Part shown: positions 25,796-33,812 of the stretch, piece after piece
Layout of the letters: each line of letters starts with the position of its first letter
Numbering within the stretch: position 1 is the first letter of the stretch
Translations under genes and position numbers: made by a program
The notes under the pieces: model-generated
The model's database searches: none
Seen by the model: the letters and a program-made list of their open reading frames with translations, nothing else
Told to the model about the DNA's origin: nothing
DNA from: UBA9676 sp963741615
Lineage (GTDB): Bacteria; Actinomycetota; Actinomycetes; Streptosporangiales; Streptosporangiaceae
DNA: 64,000 nt
Assembly: GCA_963741615.1 (NCBI GenBank)
Contig: CAVUIU010000029.1
Span: 372,001 to 436,000, forward strand
Direction: 5' to 3'

Positions 25796-27424
25796 GTGAC
25801 GGACTTTCTTGAGCAAGAACCTGGATCGTTGCCATCAAGTGGCCTAGACCTTGCTGGCAAAGCCGGTACTGCCGGTGACGCCGGTACAGCCGGTGAGACC
25901 GGCAGCGCCAGCGGAGCCGGTGGTGCCAGCAGCGCCGGTGAGGCCGGTCGGGCCGGCGCCGCTGAGGGCTCTGCCACGGATCCTGCTGCTGATTTCGCCG
26001 TGGATCTCGCTACCTTCGGGCAGCGGCTGCGTCATCTGCGGCGCTCGCGCGGCCTCACCCTCGCCGAGCTTGGCGGGCGCGTCGGCCGGGCGCCGTCGGC
26101 GCTGTCGCTGCTGGAGAACGGGCGCCGCGAGCCGAAGCTCTCACTGATCGAATCGCTGGCCAGGGCGCTGTCGGTGGCACCGGAGGAGTTGCTGCGCCAC
26201 CAGCCGCCGACGCGCCGCGCGCAGATGGAGATCACCCTGGAGGAGGCGCAGCGAGATCCGCTCTACTCCGATCTCGGCCTGCCGTACCTGAAGGTCGGCG
26301 CGCGGGTGCCCAACGACGTGCTCGAGCATCTGGTCGCCCTTTACGCCGAACTGCGCCGGCAGCGCACCCGGCCGACCGCCACGCCGGAAGAGGCCCGGGT
26401 GGCCAACGCCGAGCTGCGGATGGCCATGCGTGAGCGCGGCAACTACTTCGCCGACATCGATCGGCTGGCGTCGGACGCCCTGCAGGCGGTTGGCTACCAC
26501 GGCGGGGCGCTGTCGCAGGGCACCTTGCTCGCCATCGTCGCGCACCACGGGTTCACCGTGAGCTACGCGCAGGACCTGCCCCGGTCGGTCAGGTCCGTCA
26601 CCGACCTGCGGCACCGGCGGATCTACCTCATGCAGGAAGCCGTGGGCATGCACTCGCCGCGGACCATCCTGCTGCAGACCCTCGGGCACTTCGTGCTCGG
26701 CCATGACACCCCGCATGACTTCGCCGACTTTCTCCGGCAACGGGTCGAGGCCAACTACTTCGCCGCGGCAGTGCTCGTCCCCGAGCAGTTCGCCGCCCGG
26801 TTCCTGAGCGAGGCCAAGCAGGCCAGGGACCTGTCGGTGGAGGACCTGCGGGACGTGTTCTCCGTCTCCTACGAGATGGCCGCCCACCGGTTCACCAACC
26901 TGGCCACCCACCATCTGGGCCTGCCGTGCCACTTCGTCAAGAATGACGAGAGTGGGGTCATCTACAAGGCCTATGAGAACGACGGCCTGGTGCTGCCCGC
27001 CGACGAGTCGGGGGCGATCGAGGGCCAGCGCATGTGCCGCAAGTGGTCGGGACGCCAGGTCTTCTCCTCACCGGACCGTTTCTCGCTGCACTGCCAGTAC
27101 AGCGACACCCCGTCGGGCACCTACTGGTGCGCCGCTCATGTGGACCCTGGCCATGAGCGCGGGTTCGCCATCACCCTGGGCACCCCCTACGAGCATTCCC
27201 GCTGGTTCCGGGGCCGGGACACGGTCACCAGGATGTCGTCGCGGTGCCCGGACGGCGACTGCTGCCAGCGCCCGCCCGCCGCGCTGGCCACGCGATGGGA
27301 GGGGATGGCCTGGCCGTCGGCCCGCGCACACTCCCACATCCTGTCCGCGCTGCCCACCGGGAGCTTCCCCGGTGTGGACGAGACGGACGTGTATGAGTTT
27401 CTCGACCGGCACGGTAAAGGGTGA
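25796..27424 (+). CDS. ramB: RamB-type regulator of acetate metabolism (XRE HTH plus ImmA/IrrE-like region)
   Basis: A 542-residue regulator. After a 60-residue Gly/Ala/Thr low-complexity extension comes an HTH domain (about 66-125; RLRHLRRSRGLTLAELG, APSALSLLENGRREPKLSLIESLA). Residues about 280-390 include the ImmA/IrrE-like stretch LQTLGHFVLGHDTPH, followed by a Cys-rich C-terminal domain (MCRKW, LHCQYS, YWCAAH, RCPDGDCCQ). This is the RamB/short-chain-acyl regulator plan known in corynebacteria and mycobacteria, where it controls glyoxylate-shunt genes. Position divergent to aceA supports this. The N-terminal extension carries 9-bp GCCGGT-type repeats. The stop overlaps the following frame, so the acyl-CoA dehydrogenase may be co-transcribed. 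Confidence 0.9.
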   Translation: MTDFLEQEPGSLPSSGLDLAGKAGTAGDAGTAGETGSASGAGGASSAGEAGRAGAAEGSATDPAADFAVDLATFGQRLRHLRRSRGLTLAELGGRVGRAPSALSLLENGRREPKLSLIESLARALSVAPEELLRHQPPTRRAQMEITLEEAQRDPLYSDLGLPYLKVGARVPNDVLEHLVALYAELRRQRTRPTATPEEARVANAELRMAMRERGNYFADIDRLASDALQAVGYHGGALSQGTLLAIVAHHGFTVSYAQDLPRSVRSVTDLRHRRIYLMQEAVGMHSPRTILLQTLGHFVLGHDTPHDFADFLRQRVEANYFAAAVLVPEQFAARFLSEAKQARDLSVEDLRDVFSVSYEMAAHRFTNLATHHLGLPCHFVKNDESGVIYKAYENDGLVLPADESGAIEGQRMCRKWSGRQVFSSPDRFSLHCQYSDTPSGTYWCAAHVDPGHERGFAITLGTPYEHSRWFRGRDTVTRMSSRCPDGDCCQRPPAALATRWEGMAWPSARAHSHILSALPTGSFPGVDETDVYEFLDRHGKG

Positions 27425-27435
27425 AGGAACGCCGA

Positions 27436-28686
27436 ATGAGCAATGAGCCTGACACCACCGGGCCCGGTACCGCCGGGGATTTCTGCGCACAGGCCGGGCC
27501 CGCGGTGACGCACATGCGTGACTGGGTGCACGGATTCGCGGCCGGGGTCATCCGCCCGGCCGCCGCGGAATGGGACGAGCGGGAGGAGACTCCCTGGCCC
27601 ATCCTGGAGGAGGCGGCGAAGATCGGCCTCTATTCGCTCGACTTCTTCAGCCAGCAATGGTTCGAGCCGAGTGGGCTCGGCATCCCGGTCGCCTTCGAGG
27701 AACTCTTCTGGGGCGACGCCGGTATCGCGCTCTCCCTCGTCGGGAGTTCCCTGGCCGCGGTGGCCGTCGCCAGCAACGGCACGGCGGAGCAGATAGGGGA
27801 GTGGCTGCCGCAGATGTTCGGCGGACCCGGCGACATCAGGCTGGGGTCGTTCTGCGCTTCCGAGGCGGACGCGGGCAGCGACGTCGGGGCGATCCGGACC
27901 AGGGCCCGCTACCTAGCGGCCACCGACGAGTGGGTGCTGACCGGCACCAAGGCGTGGGCCACCAACGGTGGCATCGCCGACGTTCACGTGGTCGTCGCCT
28001 CGGTCGATCCCACGCTTGGCAGCCGGGGGCAGGCCAGTTTCATCGTCCCGCCGGGGACCCCGGGGCTGCGGCAGGGCCAGAAGATCCGCAAGCACGGGGT
28101 GCGCGCCTCCCACACGGCCGAGGTCGTGCTCGATGAGGTGCGTGTGCCCGGCCGCTGCCTGGTGGGGGGCAAGGAACGGCTCGATGCCCGGCTTGCCAGG
28201 GTGCGGACCGGCGGCCCGGCGGGCGAGCAGGCCGCGATGAAGACGTTCGAGGCATCGCGGCCGAGTGTGGGCGCTATGGCGGTCGGGGTCGCCCGTGCCG
28301 CCTGCGAGTACGCCCGTGACTACGCCCGCCAGCGGTTTCAGTTCGGCCGCCCGATCGGCCAGAACCAGGCCATCGCGTTCGCCCTCGCCGACATGCGTGC
28401 CTCCGTGGACGCGGCGCGGCTGCTGGTATGGCGGGCGGCATGGATGGCCCGCCAGGGCATACCACTGGACGGCGCGGAGGGCTCGGTGTCCAAACTGGTC
28501 GCCGCCGAGACCGCGGTCCGGGTCACCGAGCAGGCGATCCAGGTGCTCGGCGGCAACGGCTACAGCCGCGACTACCCGGTGGAGCGCTGGCACCGGGACG
28601 CGAAGATCTTCACCATCTTCGAGGGCACGTCGGAGATCCAGCGCATGATCATCGGAAGGGCCGTCACCGGGCTGGACGTGCGCTAA
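27436..28686 (+). CDS. Acyl-CoA dehydrogenase
   Basis: A 416-residue flavoenzyme. Seen: LGSFCASEADAGSDVGAIRTRA (FAD and substrate-binding region of the family), GTKAWATNGGIADVHVVVA, the conserved RQRFQFGRPIGQNQAIAFALADM helix and the C-terminal QVLGGNGYSRDYPVERWHRDAKIFTIFEGTSEIQ motif. It oxidises an acyl-CoA thioester to the enoyl-CoA. The catalytic Glu sits in the IFEGTSEI region as in short-chain enzymes. The ATG at 27436 is favoured because GAAGGAACGCCGA precedes it. It starts 11 bp after ramB ends, so it may provide acetyl-CoA that feeds the glyoxylate shunt. Confidence 0.95.
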   Translation: MSNEPDTTGPGTAGDFCAQAGPAVTHMRDWVHGFAAGVIRPAAAEWDEREETPWPILEEAAKIGLYSLDFFSQQWFEPSGLGIPVAFEELFWGDAGIALSLVGSSLAAVAVASNGTAEQIGEWLPQMFGGPGDIRLGSFCASEADAGSDVGAIRTRARYLAATDEWVLTGTKAWATNGGIADVHVVVASVDPTLGSRGQASFIVPPGTPGLRQGQKIRKHGVRASHTAEVVLDEVRVPGRCLVGGKERLDARLARVRTGGPAGEQAAMKTFEASRPSVGAMAVGVARAACEYARDYARQRFQFGRPIGQNQAIAFALADMRASVDAARLLVWRAAWMARQGIPLDGAEGSVSKLVAAETAVRVTEQAIQVLGGNGYSRDYPVERWHRDAKIFTIFEGTSEIQRMIIGRAVTGLDVR

Positions 28687-28816
28687 TAACCGCAGGTCAT
28701 GGCAATGATGCCGGGCCCGAACGGGGGACTCGGCGATCACCGGGGTTCTGCCATAGCAGCGCAGCGCTGCCCACCGGTGGTGCGGGCTGGGGTGAGAGGC
28801 CCGGCGGCCGGCCTGG

Positions 28817-29002
28817 TCAGGCGGTGCCGGCCCGCGCCGCGGTGACCACCACCGTGGTGTAGCGCATCGTGAAGCTGCCTCCCACCGCGTCGCTTGCGGC
28901 CCCGGTGCCCGCAAGCAGTTCCAGGCCGGCCGGGAAGGGACGCTGCCAGCGGCCGGGAAGGGACGCTGCCAGCGGCCGGGCCGTCCGCAGGGTCGTGACC
29001 AC
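28817..29002 (-). CDS. Possible small hypothetical protein
   Basis: A frame of about 61 codons (from ATG 29002; an ATG at 29020 is also possible) with strongly GC-biased third positions, unlike the surrounding spacer. It reads MTVVTTLRTARPLAASLPG, and later VGGSFTMRYTTVVV. The 23-bp direct repeat falls inside it. No ribosome-binding site or known domain is seen, so it may be a remnant or a chance frame. Confidence 0.25.
   Translation of the reverse strand: MVTTLRTARPLAASLPGRWQRPFPAGLELLAGTGAASDAVGGSFTMRYTTVVVTAARAGTA
28928..28980. repeat. 23-bp direct repeat (two full copies plus a partial)
   Basis: The 23-bp unit beginning ggccgggaagggacgctgcc occurs at 28928-28950 and 28951-28973 without a mismatch, followed by the first seven bases of a third copy. 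Confidence 0.9.
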
Positions 29003-29310
29003 GGTCATCGCTGGCGTCACGCAAGAACCGCCGCCAGCTGCCCGGCAGCGACCGCTACCCGAAGCTACCGGGATGACTTACCCATGCCCGGTATTGCCAC
29101 CGCGGATTCGGTGCGCGGGCGGTCCTGAGATGGTAAAAATGATTCCCCACATTACCGGCGAGCTAGAATATCCTGGGCGGACACGACAGGCCTGCCTCAC
29201 GCGATCCGGGGGTGGATCCGGGGCGGCCAGCCGCCCAGGCCCGTCGACGTCACGGCCTTTGCCCGCCGCGGATCTTGACGGCGGCCGATGAGCGACGGGC
29301 AGGGAATGCA

Positions 29311-30993
29311 TTGAGCGGGACGACGGTGAAGGCTGACGCGGACGCCCCCGCCAGCGGCCCACCAGCGCGCTCGTGGCTGGCCGCCGCCTGGCGAAACCCG
29401 GTGACGATCGTCATCACGGCCGCGACCCTGCTGGCGCTGGGTCTGCGGATATACGAGCTCAGCCTCCCCGGGTACCTGATGGGGCTCACCGAATATGACG
29501 ACGGGTCCTATTTCGGCAGTGCCGTCCACCTTGTCCACGGCATCCTGCCCTACCGCGACTACATCTTCGTCCAGCCGCCCGGGATCACCCTGCTGATGAC
29601 CCCGGCCGCGCTGGTGGCCAGCGCCACCAGCACGGCGACGGGCATGGTGATCGGGCGGATACTCACCATGCTCGCGAGCGCCGCGGGCGTGGTCCTGATC
29701 GGCCTGCTCGTCCGCCACCGTGGCGTGCTGGCCACCCTGGTCGCGTGCGGGGTCCTCGCCCTGTTTCCCGACAGCATCGCGGCCGCCCATACGGTGCTCG
29801 TCGAGCCGTGGCTGGTGCTGTTCTGCCTGACGGGCGCGGTGGCCGTGTTCGACGGGGACCGGCTGACCAGCAGCGGCCGGCGGCTTGCCTGGGGTGGGCT
29901 GGCTTTCGGCTTTGCCGGGACCATCGAAGCGTGGGCGATCATCCCGGTAGCGGTGGTGGCGGCGCTGTGCCTGCCAAAGCCACGGCGGGCGCTGATCTTC
30001 GTGGCCGGGGTGGCGGCTGGCTTCCTGGTGCCGGTCCTGCCATTCGCCGCGCTGGCACCCCGGCGTTTCTACCAGAGCCTGATTATCGCCCAGGTGGGGC
30101 ACCGGGCGGCGTCGCTCAGGGTGCCGGTCTGGGCCCGGCTGCGGGAGATGACCGGGCTCAGCAACGTTCATCTCCCCGGGCGCGCCGACCTGCTCATCAC
30201 CCGGATCCACCTGCCGCTGCACGCGACCTTGCTGCTGGCGGTGGTCATCCTGGTACTGCTCACCGTCGGGGCGGAGATCCTGCTGGTGCTGGTGACCGAG
30301 CGGCCGCCGACCCCGCTGGAATGCTTCGCACTGGCGAGCGCCGCGCTGGTGGTGGTCATGTTCTTGTGGCCCACCCAGTTCCACTACCACTTCTCGGCGT
30401 TCCTGGCACCGTTCCTGGGTCTGGCCATCGCTCTGCCGGCCTCGCGCCTGCTGGCGCCCGGCCATGGGACCGGGGAGCCCGGCCGGGCTGGGGCCGGCCG
30501 CCAGCCCTCGGCACCCCGGGTGGCGGCGGTGCTGGCGGCAGCGGTCCTGGTGCTCTTCACCGTCTTCCAGGTGCGTGCCGAGGGCAAGCTCAAGGCCATC
30601 ATCGCCCCGACCGGCCCGGCGAGTGTGGCCTCGATCGCGCGGGCGGTCCCGCCCGGCTCCTGTGTCGCCACCGACGAGGTGTCCATGCTCATCCTGGCGG
30701 ACCGGTTCGTCTCGGACGTGCCCGGGTGCTCGGTGATGGTGGACGGCACCGGCACCGACATCGCCCTGTCGGGCGGCAAGACGGCGACCACCGGGGCCGG
30801 CCGCAACCCGGCGGTGGCCGCCGTCTGGCGGGCGGCCTTCACCCACGCCCAGTACGTGTGGCTGTCCAAGTACAACTCCGTGCGTATCCCCTGGACACCG
30901 GCCCTGAAGGCGTATTTCACCAGTCACTTCGCCCCGGTGGTCTCCGACCCGCGCGGGGACGTGCTCTACCGGCGTCAGCGCAGCGGCGGATAG
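29311..30993 (+). CDS. Polytopic membrane glycosyltransferase of GT-C type
   Basis: A protein of about 560 residues with 9-11 predicted membrane helices. The first loop contains TEYDDGSYFGSAVHLVHGILPYRDYIFVQPPG, with an acidic pair typical of ArnT/PMT-like GT-C enzymes, followed by helices with VVLIGLLVRHRGVLATLVACGVLALFP and others. GT-C enzymes use polyprenyl-phosphate sugars and act on the outer side of the membrane. A large hydrophilic domain (residues about 405-560) ends the protein. The TTG at 29311 is chosen because codons between 29212 and 29311 lose the G/C third-position bias and CAGGGA stands upstream; GTG 29326 is also possible. Its end overlaps the convergent pobA end by 19 bp. 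Confidence 0.75.
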   Translation: MSGTTVKADADAPASGPPARSWLAAAWRNPVTIVITAATLLALGLRIYELSLPGYLMGLTEYDDGSYFGSAVHLVHGILPYRDYIFVQPPGITLLMTPAALVASATSTATGMVIGRILTMLASAAGVVLIGLLVRHRGVLATLVACGVLALFPDSIAAAHTVLVEPWLVLFCLTGAVAVFDGDRLTSSGRRLAWGGLAFGFAGTIEAWAIIPVAVVAALCLPKPRRALIFVAGVAAGFLVPVLPFAALAPRRFYQSLIIAQVGHRAASLRVPVWARLREMTGLSNVHLPGRADLLITRIHLPLHATLLLAVVILVLLTVGAEILLVLVTERPPTPLECFALASAALVVVMFLWPTQFHYHFSAFLAPFLGLAIALPASRLLAPGHGTGEPGRAGAGRQPSAPRVAAVLAAAVLVLFTVFQVRAEGKLKAIIAPTGPASVASIARAVPPGSCVATDEVSMLILADRFVSDVPGCSVMVDGTGTDIALSGGKTATTGAGRNPAVAAVWRAAFTHAQYVWLSKYNSVRIPWTPALKAYFTSHFAPVVSDPRGDVLYRRQRSGG

Positions 30994-32150
30994 CCGGTGT
31001 AGTTCTCGGCGAGTGAGGTGGCCGCCGCGCGCGAGGTGGTGACGTAGCGCAACTGTGCCAGCTGCAGTTCCCCGGTCATCGGGTCGGCGCCCGGCGTTAC
31101 ATGCAGCATCGTGGTCATCCACCACGAGAAGTGCGTGGCACGCCAGACCCGGCGCAGGCACGTGTCGGAATAGCCGTCGGCGAGGCGGCTGTCCCCCCGC
31201 AGCAATTCCTCCAGCGCGTCGGCCAGCACGGTCACGTCGGCCATCGCGAGGTTCAGCCCCTTGGCGCCGGTCGGTGGCACGATGTGCGCGGCGTCACCGG
31301 CCAGGAAGAGCCGGCCGTAGCGCATCGGCGAGCTGACGAAGCTGCGCATGGGGGTGATGGCCCGGTCGAATATCGGGCCTTCCTTCAGTTCCCAGCCCGG
31401 TAGCGCGAACCGGCGCTGGAACGCCGCCCAGATCTTCTCGTCCGGCCACGCCCCGATCTGCTCGTCCGGGGGAACCTGCAGGTAGAGCCGGCTGATCTGG
31501 GGCGTCCGCATCGTGTGCAGGGCGAAGCCATCGGGGTGGTGGTTGTAGATCAGCTCGTCGGTGGACGGCGGGACCCCGGCCGTGATGCCCAGCCAGGCGT
31601 AGGGGTAATCCCGGTCCCGGACGGCGAGCAGTCCAGGCGGGATGGCGGGCCGGCAGATGCCGTGGAAGCCGTCGCAGCCAGCGATCGCGTCGCACACGAC
31701 CTCACGCCGCTCGCCGCCCGCGGTGGTGTAGGACAGCACCGGCCGGCCGGTGTCCAGGTCGGCGACCGCGGTGCCACTGACCTCGAACTCCAGCGCCCCG
31801 CCGTCGGCGAGCCGCCGGGCGATGAGGTCCTTGACGATCTCGGTCTGGGCGTAGATCGTGACCGTGCGGCCGCCGGTGAGGTCGCGGAAGTCCAGATGGT
31901 GGCGTTCCCCGGCGAACTGCAGGTAGATCCCGCCGTGCTCCAGCCCTTCGGCGTCCAGCCGCTGCGCCAGGTCGGCCTCGCGCAGCAGCCGGACCGTGCC
32001 GTCCTCCAGCAGCCCGGCCCGCTGCCTGGCCTCGCAGTAAGCCCGGCTGCGGTCCTCCACCACCAGCGACTCGATGCCGCGCAGGGCCAGCAGATGGGAA
32101 AGCAGCAGCCCAGCCGGGCCGGCGCCGACGATGCCTACCTGGGTTCTCAT
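30975..32150 (-). CDS. pobA: 4-hydroxybenzoate 3-monooxygenase
   Basis: A 391-residue class A flavin monooxygenase. It has the FAD motif GIVGAGPAGLLLSHLLA, the DG motif GCDGFHG near residue 160, and the GD motif FLAGDAAHIVPPTGAKGLNLA near 285. The overall length and the segment SYVERVPAG-free pattern RLYLQVPPDEQ, with YSDTCLRRVWRATHFSWWMT near the end, match PobA rather than salicylate hydroxylase. It hydroxylates 4-hydroxybenzoate to protocatechuate using NAD(P)H and oxygen. It follows the aldehyde dehydrogenase by 11 bp, so the operon would convert a 4-hydroxybenzaldehyde-type compound to protocatechuate. No protocatechuate dioxygenase is in the window. Confidence 0.9.
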   Translation of the reverse strand: MRTQVGIVGAGPAGLLLSHLLALRGIESLVVEDRSRAYCEARQRAGLLEDGTVRLLREADLAQRLDAEGLEHGGIYLQFAGERHHLDFRDLTGGRTVTIYAQTEIVKDLIARRLADGGALEFEVSGTAVADLDTGRPVLSYTTAGGERREVVCDAIAGCDGFHGICRPAIPPGLLAVRDRDYPYAWLGITAGVPPSTDELIYNHHPDGFALHTMRTPQISRLYLQVPPDEQIGAWPDEKIWAAFQRRFALPGWELKEGPIFDRAITPMRSFVSSPMRYGRLFLAGDAAHIVPPTGAKGLNLAMADVTVLADALEELLRGDSRLADGYSDTCLRRVWRATHFSWWMTTMLHVTPGADPMTGELQLAQLRYVTTSRAAATSLAENYTGYPPLR

Positions 32151-32161
32151 GGCTTGGTCGG

Positions 32162-33619
32162 TCAGAACGGGTAGGGAGCGATCTCTCCCCGGATGGTGAC
32201 CCAGCGGGTGTCGGTGAACGCGTCGATGTTGGCGGTCCCGCCGAAGCGGGCACCGGTGCCGGAGGCGAGCACCCCGCCGAATGGGGTGTTCGGCGCGTCG
32301 TCGACGGTCTGGTCGTTGATGTGGACGATCCCCGTGGGGATCCGCCTGGCCAGGTCGAGGCCGCGCATCACGTCCCGGGTGAGAATGCCGAGGGACAGCC
32401 CGTACTCGGAGTCGCCGGCCAGCTTGGCCGCCTCGTCGGCGGTCGAGAACCGGACCACCGGCGCGACCGGGCCGAACACCTCGCTGGCGTAGGCCGGCAT
32501 GGCCGGCGCGACCTCGGAGAGGACGGTGGGCCGATAGAACAGGCCCTCGTAGGTGCCGCCGGCGGCGAGCCGGGCGCCCGCGTCGACGCTCGCGGTGACG
32601 AGCCCGTGGACCTTGTCGCGCTGGCGCTCGTCGATGATCGGGCCGAGCGCGACCTGGCCGCTGGCCGGGTCGCCCACCGGGAGGTGATCGGCCTTGCCCG
32701 CCAGCCGCGCCACGTAGTCGTCGTAGACGGCCTCCTGGACGAGGTGCCGCCCGGCCGTCATGCAGATCTGGCCCTGGTGGAGGAAGGAGCCCCAGGCCCC
32801 GGCGGAGGCCGCCCTGTCCAGGTCGGCGTCGTCCATCACGATCAGCGCCGAGTTGCCGCCGAGCTCGAGGTGGCAGCGCTTGAGGTGCCCGGCGGCCAGC
32901 TGGCCGACCCGGCGGCCCACCGCGGTGGACCCGGTGAAGGAGACCACCCGCACCAGCGGATCGATGATCAGGGCTTCGCCTGCCTCCGCGCCACCCGGCA
33001 GCACATGCAGCAGCCCGTCGGGCAGACCCGCCTCCTCGAACACGCGGGCCAGGACCACGCCGCCGCAGACGGCTGTCCGCGGGTCCGGCTTGAGCACGAC
33101 CGCGTTGCCGAGCGCGAGGGCGGGCGCGACCGAGCGGATGGCGAGGATCTGCGGGAAGTTGAAGGGGGCGATGACGCCGACCACGCCGGCCGGGACCCGC
33201 TCGACGTAGCTGAGGTGAGGCTGCTCACTGGGCAGCAGCTCGCCGGAGGGGCGGGCCGGCAGCGTCGCCGCCTCGAAGACCTCTTCGGTGGCGACATGGG
33301 TCTCGAACTGCGCCGCGCCAGCGATCTTGCCACCCTCGCGGATGCTCCATTGCTCGATCTCCGCGGCGTTGGCCTTCCAGATGTCACCCGCGCGGCGCAT
33401 GATCGCCGCGCGCTCGGTATAGGGAAGGGCGGCCCAGTCCGGCTGGGCGGCGGTGGCCGCCGCGGTGGCGGCGGAGACGTCGGCCGGCGAGGCGACGCCG
33501 GCCCGGCCGAGCTCGGTGCCGGTCGCCGGCTCGACAACCGCGGCGTCGCCGCCAGCTGCCCGCGTCCAGCCGCCGGAATAGACCTTGCCCCGCCAGGTGG
33601 ATTCATCAAGGAATGTCAC
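32162..33619 (-). CDS. Benzaldehyde-type NAD(P)-dependent aldehyde dehydrogenase
   Basis: A 485-residue aldehyde dehydrogenase. Seen: VIAPFNFPQILAIRSVAPALALGNAVVLKPDP (cofactor region), FTGSTAVGRRVGQLAAGHLKRCHLELGGNSALIV with the general-base Glu, and GQICMTAGRHLV with the catalytic Cys. The WRGKVYSGGWT start is typical of the benzaldehyde dehydrogenase subgroup. The GTG at 33619 follows GAGGAGGGCCC. It is the first gene of the operon with pobA, which suggests that it oxidises a hydroxybenzaldehyde to 4-hydroxybenzoate. Two GTTC/GAAC inverted repeats lie upstream of the start. Confidence 0.9.
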   Translation of the reverse strand: MTFLDESTWRGKVYSGGWTRAAGGDAAVVEPATGTELGRAGVASPADVSAATAAATAAQPDWAALPYTERAAIMRRAGDIWKANAAEIEQWSIREGGKIAGAAQFETHVATEEVFEAATLPARPSGELLPSEQPHLSYVERVPAGVVGVIAPFNFPQILAIRSVAPALALGNAVVLKPDPRTAVCGGVVLARVFEEAGLPDGLLHVLPGGAEAGEALIIDPLVRVVSFTGSTAVGRRVGQLAAGHLKRCHLELGGNSALIVMDDADLDRAASAGAWGSFLHQGQICMTAGRHLVQEAVYDDYVARLAGKADHLPVGDPASGQVALGPIIDERQRDKVHGLVTASVDAGARLAAGGTYEGLFYRPTVLSEVAPAMPAYASEVFGPVAPVVRFSTADEAAKLAGDSEYGLSLGILTRDVMRGLDLARRIPTGIVHINDQTVDDAPNTPFGGVLASGTGARFGGTANIDAFTDTRWVTIRGEIAPYPF

Positions 33620-33644
33620 GGGCCCTCCTCGGTCCATCCCGCTC

Positions 33645-33678
33645 GTTCGGCTCGCGAACAACAGTTCTTAACACGAAC
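33645..33678. promoter_or_regulatory. Two adjacent GTTC/GAAC inverted repeats upstream of the aromatic operon
   Basis: GTTCG-gctcg-CGAAC (33645-33659) is a perfect inverted repeat and GTTC-ttaacac-GAAC (33664-33678) follows 4 bp later. Both lie 26-60 bp upstream of the aldehyde dehydrogenase start. IclR-type regulators of pobA and pca genes use GTTCG-containing repeats, so this may be such a site. No regulator gene is adjacent. Confidence 0.4.
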
Positions 33679-33812
33679 ATGGCGAATCTAGGTGAACGCT
33701 CAGCGGGGTGTCAACGTGCCACCAGGCGCCGCGCACCGGCCGTCACCGCACCGCCCCGGCGCATGTGGATCCGCCTCTAGGCGAGCCCGGCCGATCATGC
33801 TACGCCTTATAC

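Larger units (their letters stand above)
28687..29310. other. 624-bp stretch without a convincing gene
   Basis: No recognised gene is seen here. It contains a 23-bp direct repeat (28928-28980), a short minus-strand frame with coding-like codons (28817-29002) and a TAGAAT box at 29164-29169. That box could be the -10 element of the membrane glycosyltransferase starting at 29311. Confidence 0.6.

Noticed and set aside
29197..31161. 654-codon antisense frame opposite the membrane glycosyltransferase
   Set aside because: Its His/Gln/Gly/Arg-rich composition is typical of shadows of GC-biased genes, while the plus frame shows membrane helices and the GT-C acidic loop.
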